From a bacterium HR26 (GTDB taxonomy: Bacteria > Chloroflexota > Chloroflexia > Thermomicrobiales > Thermomicrobiaceae): 36,748 nt of DNA. The notes below the pieces were generated by a model, which was not told where the DNA came from, searched no databases, and saw nothing but the letters and a program-made list of their open reading frames with translations. A program made the position numbers and the translations under genes. The DNA lies in NCBI GenBank assembly GCA_002898875.1, contig BEIC01000004.1, positions 1 through 36,748 of the forward strand, given 5' to 3'. The stretch's first letter is position 1. The number at the start of each line of letters is the position of its first letter. Positions 14,984-22,947 of this stretch are shown piece by piece.

Positions 14984-16549
14984 TTATTTCAATTGCATGT
15001 CACCTTTGCCAGGGTCTGGCTCCGTGCGATACAAACGTGAGCCTGTCCTGCTCCCGCAACAGTGCTTGAATTTTCTGCCACTACCACAGGGACATGGCTG
15101 GTTGCGATTTCGCCCCTTTAATCGCTTGATGCTCGCACCTGCTGCCCCAGGATCCGGATACTCGAATTCAACGCCCTTGAACACCACGCGTCTCTGAAGC
15201 AGCCCCAGCTCATGCAGACGTGCCGCCTCTTTTTCATCCTCAGTGGTCCATTCCCTGCCATCCAAGTACACAATATCCTGTGAGCCTTCTGCCCCAACTT
15301 CCGACTCTGTCGCAATTCCGACAATATCCATGATATCAGGATGAAGAAACTTCACAACACTGCAATAAGCCCACAACACCTCGCGCCGTTGCCTTCGATA
15401 TTCGTCATAGGGCGTCACTGAGCCTTCAGGCATTAGCAGGAAGACGTACGCGGAGTCTCCTTTGGTCAGTGGCAGGACTACACGTACTGCCCCTTGCGAG
15501 GCAGGCGTACGCTTAACAAGATCAGCAAACGTTTGGCACAGTAGTCGGCGTCGGGTTCGGTTCTCGCGAGCAAGAAGGCGCAATATCCTTTCTTGATCAG
15601 AAAGATCGGGGTGTGTAGTGTAATACTGTGTACCATCGAGTGCATGGCGAGCAACATCCTCAATCAACTCATCCCATACGTAACTGATCTTGTTTGCCTT
15701 CTCTTGGGCAATTCTCCTCGGATGTTGACAGAATTCTTGCCACATCCCCTCTTGTATAACCACATAGTTAACATACTGCGGAATGACAAATCCTTTCTCG
15801 CCGCCATCATCGAAATGCTGTAAATAGTACGCTAGCAGGTCTTCCTCTCCAGCAGCCCACAGCAGCTTTCCACTTTGGATAAATTTTTCCTTCTTGGAAA
15901 TATACTCAATAAAATCAGAGATCGTATCTACGGATTCAAGAACAATACGAAGAGTATATTTATCGAAAATATGCACGTAGCCAAGCATCGGATTGATCGT
16001 GCCAACTGTGAAGGGTTTGGAACTCCCCGTTACAGATGGTTCAATCGCGAGACTTCCGCTACCACCAACTTCATCCCGGCACCGGTCAGCAGCACCATGT
16101 GCCACTACTACGCGGTGGAAGTGGGCCTCATCCGGTGATGGCAACTTGATTGGAAACGGCTTGGTGCACGACCGATCCACGAAGAGACGATCTGGAAACC
16201 TTCGAATCCAGCGCTCTGCTCCACAGACTTGCTTTGCGGACTCCTCAATGGCTTTCTTGTACCATCGTCTCCAGTCGTTGTGGAGATCGCCTGTATTGGG
16301 AAACTTGATGTGCTTGTCCGAGAATATGACGATGTGATTATCAAAGACGACTAAAACGTCGCAGATCTCTTTGCCATTTCGCTTGGTGTGGCTATCACTG
16401 AACTGATCTCGGTAGATGCCAGCATAGCTCCAGAGAGATAGGAAAGAGCGATCACAGAGCTGCTTGAGGTATCGCTCCGTACCCGTGTTTCCGACGGCCT
16501 GCGAGGTTGCGAGACCTGAGTTTGGATGGGCGATCGCAGAATCACTCAT
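14984..16549 (-). CDS. SEC-C motif protein with possible PD-(D/E)XK nuclease-like N-terminus
   Basis: A 521-residue protein of unknown function in an AT-richer stretch. Near the C-terminus NQPCPCGSGRKFKHCC is a clear SEC-C zinc-binding motif (C-x-C-x8-C-C). Near the N-terminus, E25 lies in a helix, and E61-x2-D64 starts two strands (KEICDVLVVF, HIVIFSDKH) ending in D78-K79; this layout resembles restriction-endonuclease-like folds, but the assignment is an inference. The middle is unassigned. Start ATG 16549 is chosen by conservative placement (an upstream in-frame TTG exists); its Shine-Dalgarno is poor. Codon use and base composition differ from both neighbours, suggesting horizontal acquisition. 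The last ~20 residues past the SEC-C motif may be read-on into former non-coding DNA. Confidence 0.7.
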   Translation of the reverse strand: MSDSAIAHPNSGLATSQAVGNTGTERYLKQLCDRSFLSLWSYAGIYRDQFSDSHTKRNGKEICDVLVVFDNHIVIFSDKHIKFPNTGDLHNDWRRWYKKAIEESAKQVCGAERWIRRFPDRLFVDRSCTKPFPIKLPSPDEAHFHRVVVAHGAADRCRDEVGGSGSLAIEPSVTGSSKPFTVGTINPMLGYVHIFDKYTLRIVLESVDTISDFIEYISKKEKFIQSGKLLWAAGEEDLLAYYLQHFDDGGEKGFVIPQYVNYVVIQEGMWQEFCQHPRRIAQEKANKISYVWDELIEDVARHALDGTQYYTTHPDLSDQERILRLLARENRTRRRLLCQTFADLVKRTPASQGAVRVVLPLTKGDSAYVFLLMPEGSVTPYDEYRRQRREVLWAYCSVVKFLHPDIMDIVGIATESEVGAEGSQDIVYLDGREWTTEDEKEAARLHELGLLQRRVVFKGVEFEYPDPGAAGASIKRLKGRNRNQPCPCGSGRKFKHCCGSRTGSRLYRTEPDPGKGDMQLK

Positions 16550-16826
16550 ACATCTGCTAAACAAGTACGAGATCTCTACGGCGCTAGCCTACCAGAACTA
16601 TGATCCTGCAGTATTCCGTACAGGCAGGGTAGACTGGGAGGAGAGACCACTTGTGACTGGTGCGCGACTGCAGCCTCCCGTCTTAGCAGCCCCATTGCTG
16701 GATTCGCAGCTTCATGTCACCGGTACTTGCGCCGAGGCTGGCTCCAAGGCGATCAGAACAAGTTTATCACAACCGCACGCTGCCCCTCTTGAGGATACGC
16801 ATTGGGCAGGCTTAGCCACCCACTTA

Positions 16827-18434
16827 TCAGTCATTCGCGATTGCACCTGTCTGCGCCACCGGTACCACCAGCGGATAGGTCAGGCTATCGGCCAAGGCCA
16901 TCCAGGACGCCTCGATGATGTTGGTCGAGCAGCCCACCGTGCTCCAGCTCCGCTGGTGGTCGCCCGAGCGGATCCACACCCGTACCTTGGCACCAGTGCC
17001 GTGATGGTCGTCGAGCACGCGCACTTTGTAGTCCTCCAGCTGGACCTCGCTGATCTGGGGATAGAAGCCCTGCAGCGCCTTGCGGGTGGCCTGATCGAGC
17101 GCGTTCACCGGCCCGTTGCCCTCCGCTGCGGTGTGGAACACCTGATCGCCGATCTTGAGCTTGACGGTCGCCTCGGCCAGCATGCCACGCCCGCCGCGGT
17201 ACTCGGTCAGGACAGTGTAGTCCAGCACCTCGAAGGGCGCCTGGTAGCCCGGCAACGCCCGGCGGATGAGCAGCTCCAGCGAGGCATCGGCGTCCTCGAA
17301 CCAGAACCCCAGGAACTCGAGCTCCTTGATCTGCTCGACCAGCCGGCGCACGATCTCGGGCTGCCCGCTGAGATCGATCCCGAACGATCGCGCCTTCACC
17401 ACCACGTTGCTCCGGCCGCTGAGCTCCGAGACGAGAATGTGCCGCGTGTTGCCGACGACCTCCGGCGGGATGTGCTCGTAGGCAGTCGGCGTCTTCGCCA
17501 CCGCGTGCACGTGCAGCCCCGCCTTGTGGGTGAACGCCTGGGCACCGACGAACGGCAGCTTCGGATCGTGCGTGAGGTTAGCGACTTCGGCCACGTAGCG
17601 CGAGATCTCGGTCAGTCGAGCCAAGTGACCTGGTGGAAGGCACTGGTAGCCGAGCTTGTACTCCAGCACCGGGATCAACGAGCAGAGGTTGGCGTTTCCA
17701 ACACGCTCGCCCAGCCCATTGATCGTCCCCTGCACCTGGGTCGCCCCAGCCTCGACCGCCGCGATCGAGTTAGCCACTGCCAGCTCGCAGTCGTTGTGGG
17801 TGTGGATGCCGACCGCGCAAGGGACGGCTCGCACCGCGCGGCGCACGGCCTCGGCCAGCGGGCCAGTCAGCGTGCCACCGTTGGTGTCGCAGAGCACCAC
17901 GGCATCCGCCCCGGCCTCACAGGCGGCCCGCAGCACCGCCAGGGCGTACTCCGGATCGTCAGCGTAGCCGTCGAAGAAGTGCTCGGCATCGAAGAAGACT
18001 TCCTTGCCGGCTGCCTTCAGGTAGGCAACCGAGTCGGCAACCATGCGCAGATTCTCGTCGAGGGTAGTGTTCAGCACCTGCTGTACCTGGAAGGGAGAGG
18101 CCTTACCGACGATGGTAACGGTCGGGGTTCCGGCTTCGAGGAGCAGCCGGAGATTGGGATCCTCGTCGGCGCGCACGCCGGCCCGGCGAGTGCTGCCGAA
18201 GGCAGCGATGCGGGCGTGTTCCCAGGTCTCGCGCCTGGCCTGCTCGAAGAAGGCGATGTCCTTCGGATTGGAGCCGGGCCAGCCGCCCTCGATGTAGGCG
18301 ACGCCCAACCGGTCGAGCGCGCGAGCGATCTTCAGCTTGTCCTCGGTCGTCAGCGAGACACCCGAACCCTGGCACCCGTCGCGCAGGGTGGTGTCGTAGA
18401 CCGTCACCCTCCGGTGCCCATCGGTCCTGTCCAC
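16827..18434 (-). CDS. cimA: (R)-citramalate synthase
   Basis: Condenses pyruvate and acetyl-CoA to citramalate, the first step of the threonine-independent route to isoleucine. It is a DRE-TIM metallolyase of 535 residues. It begins with VTVYDTTLRDGCQGSG (DTTLRDG: Arg and metal-binding Asp), IEGGWPGSNPKD, then GIHTHNDCELAVANS (metal His pair), GTINGLGERVGNANL, FTHKAGLHVHAV and a C-terminal LeuA-type regulatory domain (from about residue 390). The length and IEGGWPGSNPKD favour CimA of the long type over LeuA or homocitrate synthase. GTG at 18434 is preferred because AGGAG (18442-18446) lies 7 bases upstream; ATG 18452 is upstream of that site. It sits behind an Ile-rich leader attenuator. 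Confidence 0.9.
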   Translation of the reverse strand: MDRTDGHRRVTVYDTTLRDGCQGSGVSLTTEDKLKIARALDRLGVAYIEGGWPGSNPKDIAFFEQARRETWEHARIAAFGSTRRAGVRADEDPNLRLLLEAGTPTVTIVGKASPFQVQQVLNTTLDENLRMVADSVAYLKAAGKEVFFDAEHFFDGYADDPEYALAVLRAACEAGADAVVLCDTNGGTLTGPLAEAVRRAVRAVPCAVGIHTHNDCELAVANSIAAVEAGATQVQGTINGLGERVGNANLCSLIPVLEYKLGYQCLPPGHLARLTEISRYVAEVANLTHDPKLPFVGAQAFTHKAGLHVHAVAKTPTAYEHIPPEVVGNTRHILVSELSGRSNVVVKARSFGIDLSGQPEIVRRLVEQIKELEFLGFWFEDADASLELLIRRALPGYQAPFEVLDYTVLTEYRGGRGMLAEATVKLKIGDQVFHTAAEGNGPVNALDQATRKALQGFYPQISEVQLEDYKVRVLDDHHGTGAKVRVWIRSGDHQRSWSTVGCSTNIIEASWMALADSLTYPLVVPVAQTGAIAND

Positions 18435-18459
18435 CGCCTGGCTCCTTTCCATATACAGC

Positions 18460-18496
18460 TTAAAACTTCGCGGCCTCCCCGCTCTGGGGAGGCCGC
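18460..18496 (-). terminator. Attenuator terminator before cimA
   Basis: On the minus strand GCGGCCTCCCC (18496-18486) pairs perfectly over 11 bp with GGGGAGGCCGC (18480-18470), followed by GAAGTTTTAA. It sits 26 bases ahead of the chosen cimA start and after the Ile leader, so it is an attenuator, not an end-of-gene terminator. Confidence 0.88.
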
Positions 18497-18526
18497 TCGA
18501 ACGTCGATCGCTTCCTGGTCGTACGG

Positions 18527-18601
18527 TCAACCGAGCCTGGGCGAGCCCCTCCCCAGCGCCGAAAGCCCCGCCACGCGGGGCCGAATAATGCCGATAATCA
18601 T
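18527..18601 (-). CDS. Isoleucine-rich attenuator leader peptide for cimA
   Basis: A 24-codon frame beginning MIIGIIRPRVAG..., with four Ile among the first six residues (codons at 18598-18593 and 18589-18584), directly upstream of the first isoleucine-pathway gene. Just after the Ile codons, GCCCCGC/GCGGGGC forms a hairpin with loop GTG (about 18581-18565). Further on, CTGGGGAGG (18556-18548) is the exact complement of CCTCCCCAG (18492-18484), which includes most of the 5' arm of the terminator, so a 9-bp antiterminator can replace it. Ribosome stalling at Ile codons is the expected switch. No strong Shine-Dalgarno is visible (CCAGGGCG upstream). An in-frame GTG directly precedes the ATG. 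Confidence 0.78.
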   Translation of the reverse strand: MIIGIIRPRVAGLSALGRGSPRLG

Positions 18602-18702
18602 CACAGCGCCCTGGCTCACAGGGGCTGGGCTCGACTGCTCACCAGGCTGCGGATACTCGCTTCGCACGGTAGCTCTGTCCCCCATCTCCGACCGCTGGCG
18701 GT

Positions 18703-18732
18703 AGCCTACTATAGGCGCGTTTCGCACGTCAA
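18703..18732 (-). promoter_or_regulatory. Likely promoter of the cimA leader
   Basis: On the minus strand TTGACG (18732-18727) and TAGGCT (18708-18703) are 18 bases apart, about 100 bases upstream of the Ile leader peptide. TATAGT also occurs but at too short a spacing. Confidence 0.5.
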
Positions 18733-18762
18733 GCTTGTTTGCTCGAGAATACGAGGGATACG

Positions 18763-19155
18763 ATGAACGAGGATACACCCAAGGTGCCGGAGCGTTCCCT
18801 GGTCGTCCGCGAGCCGTGGGCGACGCACATCGTGGAAGGGCGGAAGCGCTGGGAGATCCGCCGTTACCCGACGCGGGTACGCGGGCGCATCGGCATCGTC
18901 AGCCCGCGCGGGCTCATCGGCGCCGTCCGCCTCATCGACGTGCTCGGGCCCTTTGCCGTGGAGGAGCTGCTCGAGCACATCGACAAGCACCTGGCCACGG
19001 AGGAGTTCCTGTCAGCCTACGCTGGCACTCGACCGCTCTATGCCTGGGTGCTGGAGGAGCCAGAAGCGTTTCCCGAGCCGCTGGCCGTCGAGCGACCGGG
19101 CGGGCCGCGTGTCTGGGTGCACCGCCGTCAGGTGAGGCTGACGACGCCACCATAG
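18763..19155 (+). CDS. ASCH domain protein
   Basis: A 130-residue protein matching the ASCH (PUA-like, probable RNA-binding) fold: SLVVREPWATHIVEGRKRWEIRRYPTRVRGRIGIVSPRGLIGAVRLIDVLG. The opening strand, the conserved K/R-x-W-E-I-R turn and the GxxxG-strand are all characteristic; the C-terminal part has LYAWVLEEPEAF. It probably recognises a modified base or RNA, but no substrate is known. ATG 18763 follows GAGGGATACG; an upstream in-frame TTG/ATG stretch to 18739 is possible. The 3' end overlaps the convergent GNAT-ABC gene by 28 bases. I recall from comparative genomics that ASCH proteins of this type are often neighbours of that fusion, which supports a functional link despite opposite strands. 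Confidence 0.75.
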   Translation: MNEDTPKVPERSLVVREPWATHIVEGRKRWEIRRYPTRVRGRIGIVSPRGLIGAVRLIDVLGPFAVEELLEHIDKHLATEEFLSAYAGTRPLYAWVLEEPEAFPEPLAVERPGGPRVWVHRRQVRLTTPP

Positions 19156-20996
19156 CCGACCAGCAGCGTGCGATCTGGCTCCAACATGGCCAGCGCCTCC
19201 TGCCGATGGCTGGACACGACGAGCGTCAGGCCCAGCCGCCGGGCTAAGGTGCCCAGCTTGCGCGCCACGCGCTGCGCCAGTAGCGTGTCGAGATGGGCGC
19301 AGAACTCGTCGATCAGCACCAGGTTGGATCCAGTTGCCAGCAGGTAGGCGAGCAGGGCTCGCTCGCGCTGCCCGGTCGAGAGCTGGTCGAGCGTCGCCCG
19401 GAACAGGACAGCGTCGCTCAATCCAACCGCGTTCAGGATCTCGATGGCGACGACCTCGTCTCCAACCAGCGAGTAGACTGCCTCCAGCACGCTCCGGCCG
19501 GCGAAATCGGGCTCAATCTCTCCCGGCAGGAAGGCCACGGCGCGGGTATTGGCGGGCAGGAGGAGTCGCCCGCCGTCCGGTAGATAGCGACGGTCGCTCT
19601 GCTCGGAGACGGCACCCCAGAGTAACCGGAGCAGGGTCGTCTTGCCGGCCCCAGAGGCGCCGGTCAGCACCACGATCTCGCCCGGTGCGATCTCGAGGTT
19701 CAGGTTGCGCAGCACGTGCTTCTCGATCACCCGCCGCTCGACGCCGAAGGCCCGCAGTACGCTCCGGAGCTCGTCCGGCAAGCGCCGCAGGCTCAGCTCA
19801 TCCCGGTAGACCTTGGTCACATGCTCGAACCTGATCGGGCCCGCGAGCGCCTCCACCGGCTCGAGCGCCGGCCGGTAGAGCATGCCCCGGTGCCAGCGAG
19901 CGACCGGATCGGAGGCCAGGAACTGTTCGATCCTGACTCCGGCCTCCGCGGTCAACGCACGGAAGAGCACCGGGCGCCCGGACGCGGTGTCCCAGAGGTA
20001 GCGGAAGCCGGCCCGCTCGAAGAAGGGGTTGTAGCGAGCCATCATCGCCACAGTCTCTACCAGTAGCTTCGGACGCCGCATCTCCGGTATCCGGCGAGAC
20101 ACGACCCACTGTACGGCACACTCGATCAGGGTATAGCCGAGCCCTTCGCCACGGTAATCTGGATGCACGACCACGCGCGCGATGCGTGCGCCGCACGTGT
20201 CGCACTCCTGCAGCGCCAGTTCCTCAGCCTCCGCCCACAGGGCCGCCCGATCCGCATCCGGCCGTTCGCGGCTCAGCTCGCGGAAGTGCCGCTCCGGCCA
20301 GTAGGTCGGGGCAATCCACTCAGGCGGGAAGACCTGGCCACGGATGTGGCGCTGCAGCTCGCCGCTCGGGAGACGGCGATGCATGATCGGTAGCGGCGGG
20401 TCGATCCGGACGTACCCGATGAATTTCGGCTCGTAGGGTTGCCGGTCGATGAGCTCGGCAACCAGGAATCGGCTGGCCCGCGTGGCATCCACCAGGTCCC
20501 AGAAACGCATCGGCTGCCGGCAGCGCGGGCAGCGCGGCCGCAGGTTCGCCCGCGTGGCGAGGCCGTCCTGCGGGCAATACCAGGTTGCCAGCAGCGATTC
20601 CTCTGTCGCGTAGTGATACTGCTCCATGTCGACGATCGCGACGTAGTCGGATTCGTGGGTCGCTTCCCGCAGGCGGAGTCGATACGTGTAGAGTAGCGTG
20701 CCGGTGACCGGTGAGCGACGCGTCAACTCGATCGTCTGCTCGTAAACCGGCCAGACGGGGAGCAGCACATCCCCGGTCTCGCGAAACAGCCGGTAGTTGT
20801 CGAATTCAGGCCTCTCCGCCTCGCCCTCGATCTCGACCTCGACCTCCTCGCCGGGCCGGAACCACTGCGCCACGGTCCCGGTCATCGGCAAAGCGAGCGC
20901 CTCGCTCCCGCGGGCAAGGAGTAGACGCCCATACCAGCGGTAACGCCAGTGCTGAATGTCTTTGCCGATAACCGTCCAGCGGTGCATGCCCAGCAC
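19128..20996 (-). CDS. GNAT acetyltransferase-ABC ATPase fusion (COG2401-like)
   Basis: A 622-residue fusion. Residues about 1-135 form an unassigned beta-rich region; 139-162 hold a zinc-ribbon-like CPQDG...CPRC; a GNAT-like domain follows with VHPDYRGEGLGYTLIE (motif A, about 276-290) and a CDTC pair just before it. From about 390 there is one ABC-type ATPase with Walker A TGASGAGKTTLL (about 444-455), signature LSTGQRERALLAYLL, Walker B LVLIDEF and an H-loop (SSHRQEA). No transmembrane helix is present, so it is not a transporter. The architecture matches the family described as an ABC-type ATPase fused to a predicted acetyltransferase. GTG 20996 overlaps the previous stop (TAGTG); ATG 20987 is the alternative. 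Acetylation of an RNA or ribosome-related target is only a guess. Confidence 0.82.
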   Translation of the reverse strand: MLGMHRWTVIGKDIQHWRYRWYGRLLLARGSEALALPMTGTVAQWFRPGEEVEVEIEGEAERPEFDNYRLFRETGDVLLPVWPVYEQTIELTRRSPVTGTLLYTYRLRLREATHESDYVAIVDMEQYHYATEESLLATWYCPQDGLATRANLRPRCPRCRQPMRFWDLVDATRASRFLVAELIDRQPYEPKFIGYVRIDPPLPIMHRRLPSGELQRHIRGQVFPPEWIAPTYWPERHFRELSRERPDADRAALWAEAEELALQECDTCGARIARVVVHPDYRGEGLGYTLIECAVQWVVSRRIPEMRRPKLLVETVAMMARYNPFFERAGFRYLWDTASGRPVLFRALTAEAGVRIEQFLASDPVARWHRGMLYRPALEPVEALAGPIRFEHVTKVYRDELSLRRLPDELRSVLRAFGVERRVIEKHVLRNLNLEIAPGEIVVLTGASGAGKTTLLRLLWGAVSEQSDRRYLPDGGRLLLPANTRAVAFLPGEIEPDFAGRSVLEAVYSLVGDEVVAIEILNAVGLSDAVLFRATLDQLSTGQRERALLAYLLATGSNLVLIDEFCAHLDTLLAQRVARKLGTLARRLGLTLVVSSHRQEALAMLEPDRTLLVGYGGVVSLT

Positions 20997-22606
20997 TACA
21001 GAGGGAAGCAGACCGGCACGTCGATGAGCGTCGGCAGGTCACGCTTCGTCGCTTCCACAACCGACTCGGCCAGCTCCTCCGGCGAGTTTATCAGCACGGC
21101 CGGAATGCGATAGGACGCTGCTAGCTCGACGAAGTCCGGGTTCACGAGGTCGACCGCGATGAAGCGCCGGTCGTGCTCCCGCGCCTGCGCCTCCTTGACG
21201 GCCGTGTAGGTCGAGTCGTCGAAGATCACGATGGGAATGCCCAATCGGAACTGCACGGCTGTGGCAAGTTCCTGCATTGTGTACTGGAAGCCACCGTCGC
21301 CCACCGCCGCCACCACCGTGGCCTCAGGCCGAGCGATCTTGGCCCCGATCGCCGCCGGCAGCGCGAAGCCGAGCGTACCGTAGCCGGTGGGGAAGAGATA
21401 GGTGCGCGGTTGATAGACCGGATAGTGCCGGTTGCCAACGTAGCACATCATGGTCATGTCGTTGACCAGGATGCCGTCGCGCGGGATCGCCGCGCGCAGG
21501 GCTCGCACCCAGGCAGCGTGCTCGTGCCCCCAGGCCGCGGCGAGCGCCTGTCGCTTGACGTCCTCGACTTCGGCGACCGGCCAGGATTCCTTCCGAACCC
21601 CGCGCGACCGCAGCGCCTCCAGCAAGGCTCTGGCCGTCTCGCGCGCGTCGGCTACGATGGCCTGCGTCGGCCGGTAGCTGCGCAGGATCTCCTCAGGGTC
21701 GACATCGACGCGGATGATCATCTGCGGCAGCGGCATTTGCCGGTCCGCGGTGTCCTGCGCGCCCAGCTTCGAGCCGAAGACCAGCGCCAGATCGGCCTGC
21801 CGGAGCATCAGATCAACGGCATTCCCAGGCTCCCAGAGGGTACCGAGGCAGAGCGGGTGGTCCTCCGGCACGGCTCCCTTGCCTTGAATGCTGGTGAGCA
21901 TCGGGGCGCCGAGCTGCTCGGCCAGCGCGACCAGCTCGGCGCTCGCCGCACTCGCCACCGCGCCGCCGCCGCAGTAGAGGATGATCCGGCTCGCCCGCTC
22001 GATCGCCGCCATCGCGAGCTCCACGGCCGCTGCCGGGGGTCCCGGCCGATCCGGCCGGACCGGGCCGATCGACTCGAGATCGACCTCGCCGAAGCCGCCC
22101 AGCACATCGAGCGGTACCTCGACGTAGGCCGGACGCGGGCGTCCATGTGTCATCTGGCAGAGCGCCTCGGCGATCAGCGCCGGAACCTCGTCGACCCGGC
22201 GGGCGCGACCGGCCCACTTGGTCACCGCGCGCATGACGCCGAGCTGGTCCTTCAGATCGTGCAGATGGCCGAGCATCTGGCCCTGCCACGGCTGAGCTAC
22301 GTTCGAGGCAACTACCAGCACCGGTGAGGAGTCGGCAAACGCCTCGCCGAGCGGCGTCGCGATGTTGGTGACGCCCGGGCCGGTGATCACGATCGCGACG
22401 CCCGGGCGGCCGGAGGCACGCGCGTAGCCATCGGCCATGAACCCGGCTCCCTGCTCGTGCCGCGCCAGTATGTGGCGGATCGGCGAGTCGTACAGCGCGT
22501 CGTAGATCTCGAGCGTGTGGACACCGGGGATGCCGAAGACCACCTCGACGCCGAGGCGCTCCAGCGCTCTCACGACCGCCTGCCCACCCTTGATCCGCTC
22601 CGCCAC
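20996..22606 (-). CDS. Thiamine pyrophosphate enzyme, acetolactate synthase large-subunit-like
   Basis: A full-length (536 residues) TPP-dependent enzyme of the IlvB/decarboxylase superfamily. The N-terminal Pyr domain has VFGIPGVHTLEIYDAL and the activating Glu in RHEQGAGFMADGYARASG; a central domain is followed by the PP domain with VGDGGFQYTMQELATA. In the TPP/Mg motif, GDG is followed by IFDDSTY where most members have NN, so a Mg ligand seems replaced by Asp. The PGVHTLEIY start recalls 5-guanidino-2-oxopentanoate decarboxylase (AruI)-type enzymes as much as acetolactate synthase; no small regulatory subunit follows. GTG 22606 has GAGGAGG upstream. The stop overlaps the next start by 1-3 bases, so it is coupled to the GNAT-ABC gene. 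Confidence 0.78.
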   Translation of the reverse strand: MAERIKGGQAVVRALERLGVEVVFGIPGVHTLEIYDALYDSPIRHILARHEQGAGFMADGYARASGRPGVAIVITGPGVTNIATPLGEAFADSSPVLVVASNVAQPWQGQMLGHLHDLKDQLGVMRAVTKWAGRARRVDEVPALIAEALCQMTHGRPRPAYVEVPLDVLGGFGEVDLESIGPVRPDRPGPPAAAVELAMAAIERASRIILYCGGGAVASAASAELVALAEQLGAPMLTSIQGKGAVPEDHPLCLGTLWEPGNAVDLMLRQADLALVFGSKLGAQDTADRQMPLPQMIIRVDVDPEEILRSYRPTQAIVADARETARALLEALRSRGVRKESWPVAEVEDVKRQALAAAWGHEHAAWVRALRAAIPRDGILVNDMTMMCYVGNRHYPVYQPRTYLFPTGYGTLGFALPAAIGAKIARPEATVVAAVGDGGFQYTMQELATAVQFRLGIPIVIFDDSTYTAVKEAQAREHDRRFIAVDLVNPDFVELAASYRIPAVLINSPEELAESVVEATKRDLPTLIDVPVCFPL

Positions 22607-22947
22607 CCCAGCCTCCTCGCTCGCAGCCCCTCACAGTACAAGACGCCGCGCATTATACCCATGTGCCAGGTCGCTGGTGCTCAGCTTGCAACTCCCCAAT
22701 TCGACTTAACCGGCACTTCGAACCCGCAACCGTCCACCGTGAGCGCCGCATTGCCCTTCAGGTGAAACCGAAGGTGTTTTTCGAACGTTATCTGTCGGTG
22801 AGACGGTAGCCCCGCCTTATGCGGTATTTGCCGCCGCGAAACGGCGGCTACGTTGCCGGTAGCGCGGGCCGCACGAGAATTGTGGTCTCAGCTCTTTCGC
22901 CCGTCGCCAGCCTGTTGAAGGCAGGGATTTGTGAAGGAATTGTGACG
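22607..22947. promoter_or_regulatory. Divergent intergenic region with -10 box and GC hairpin
   Basis: A minus-strand TATAAT (22657-22652) suits the TPP enzyme gene, though its -35 (GCACCA, 22680-22675) is poor. On the other side GCCGCCG (22830-22836) pairs with CGGCGGC (22842-22848), loop CGAAA, upstream of the deacetylase start. No gene is supported in between. Confidence 0.4.

Noticed and set aside
15000-15040. Possible transposon end (GCCAGGGTCTGGC-type sequence) at the tail of the SEC-C gene
   Set aside because: No matching copy or transposase gene in the window; too short to call.
16464-18704. 746-codon plus-strand open frame opposite cimA
   Set aside because: It mirrors cimA, which has all catalytic motifs on the minus strand; the long frame is a by-product of GC-rich codon use and shows no recognisable domain.
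18527-18732. T-box element considered for the cimA leader
   Set aside because: No AGGGTGGNACCGCG T-box motif or specifier loop is apparent; the Ile-rich leader peptide explains the layout better.
21173-22327. 384-codon plus-strand frame opposite the TPP enzyme
   Set aside because: Shadow of a well-recognised enzyme gene.
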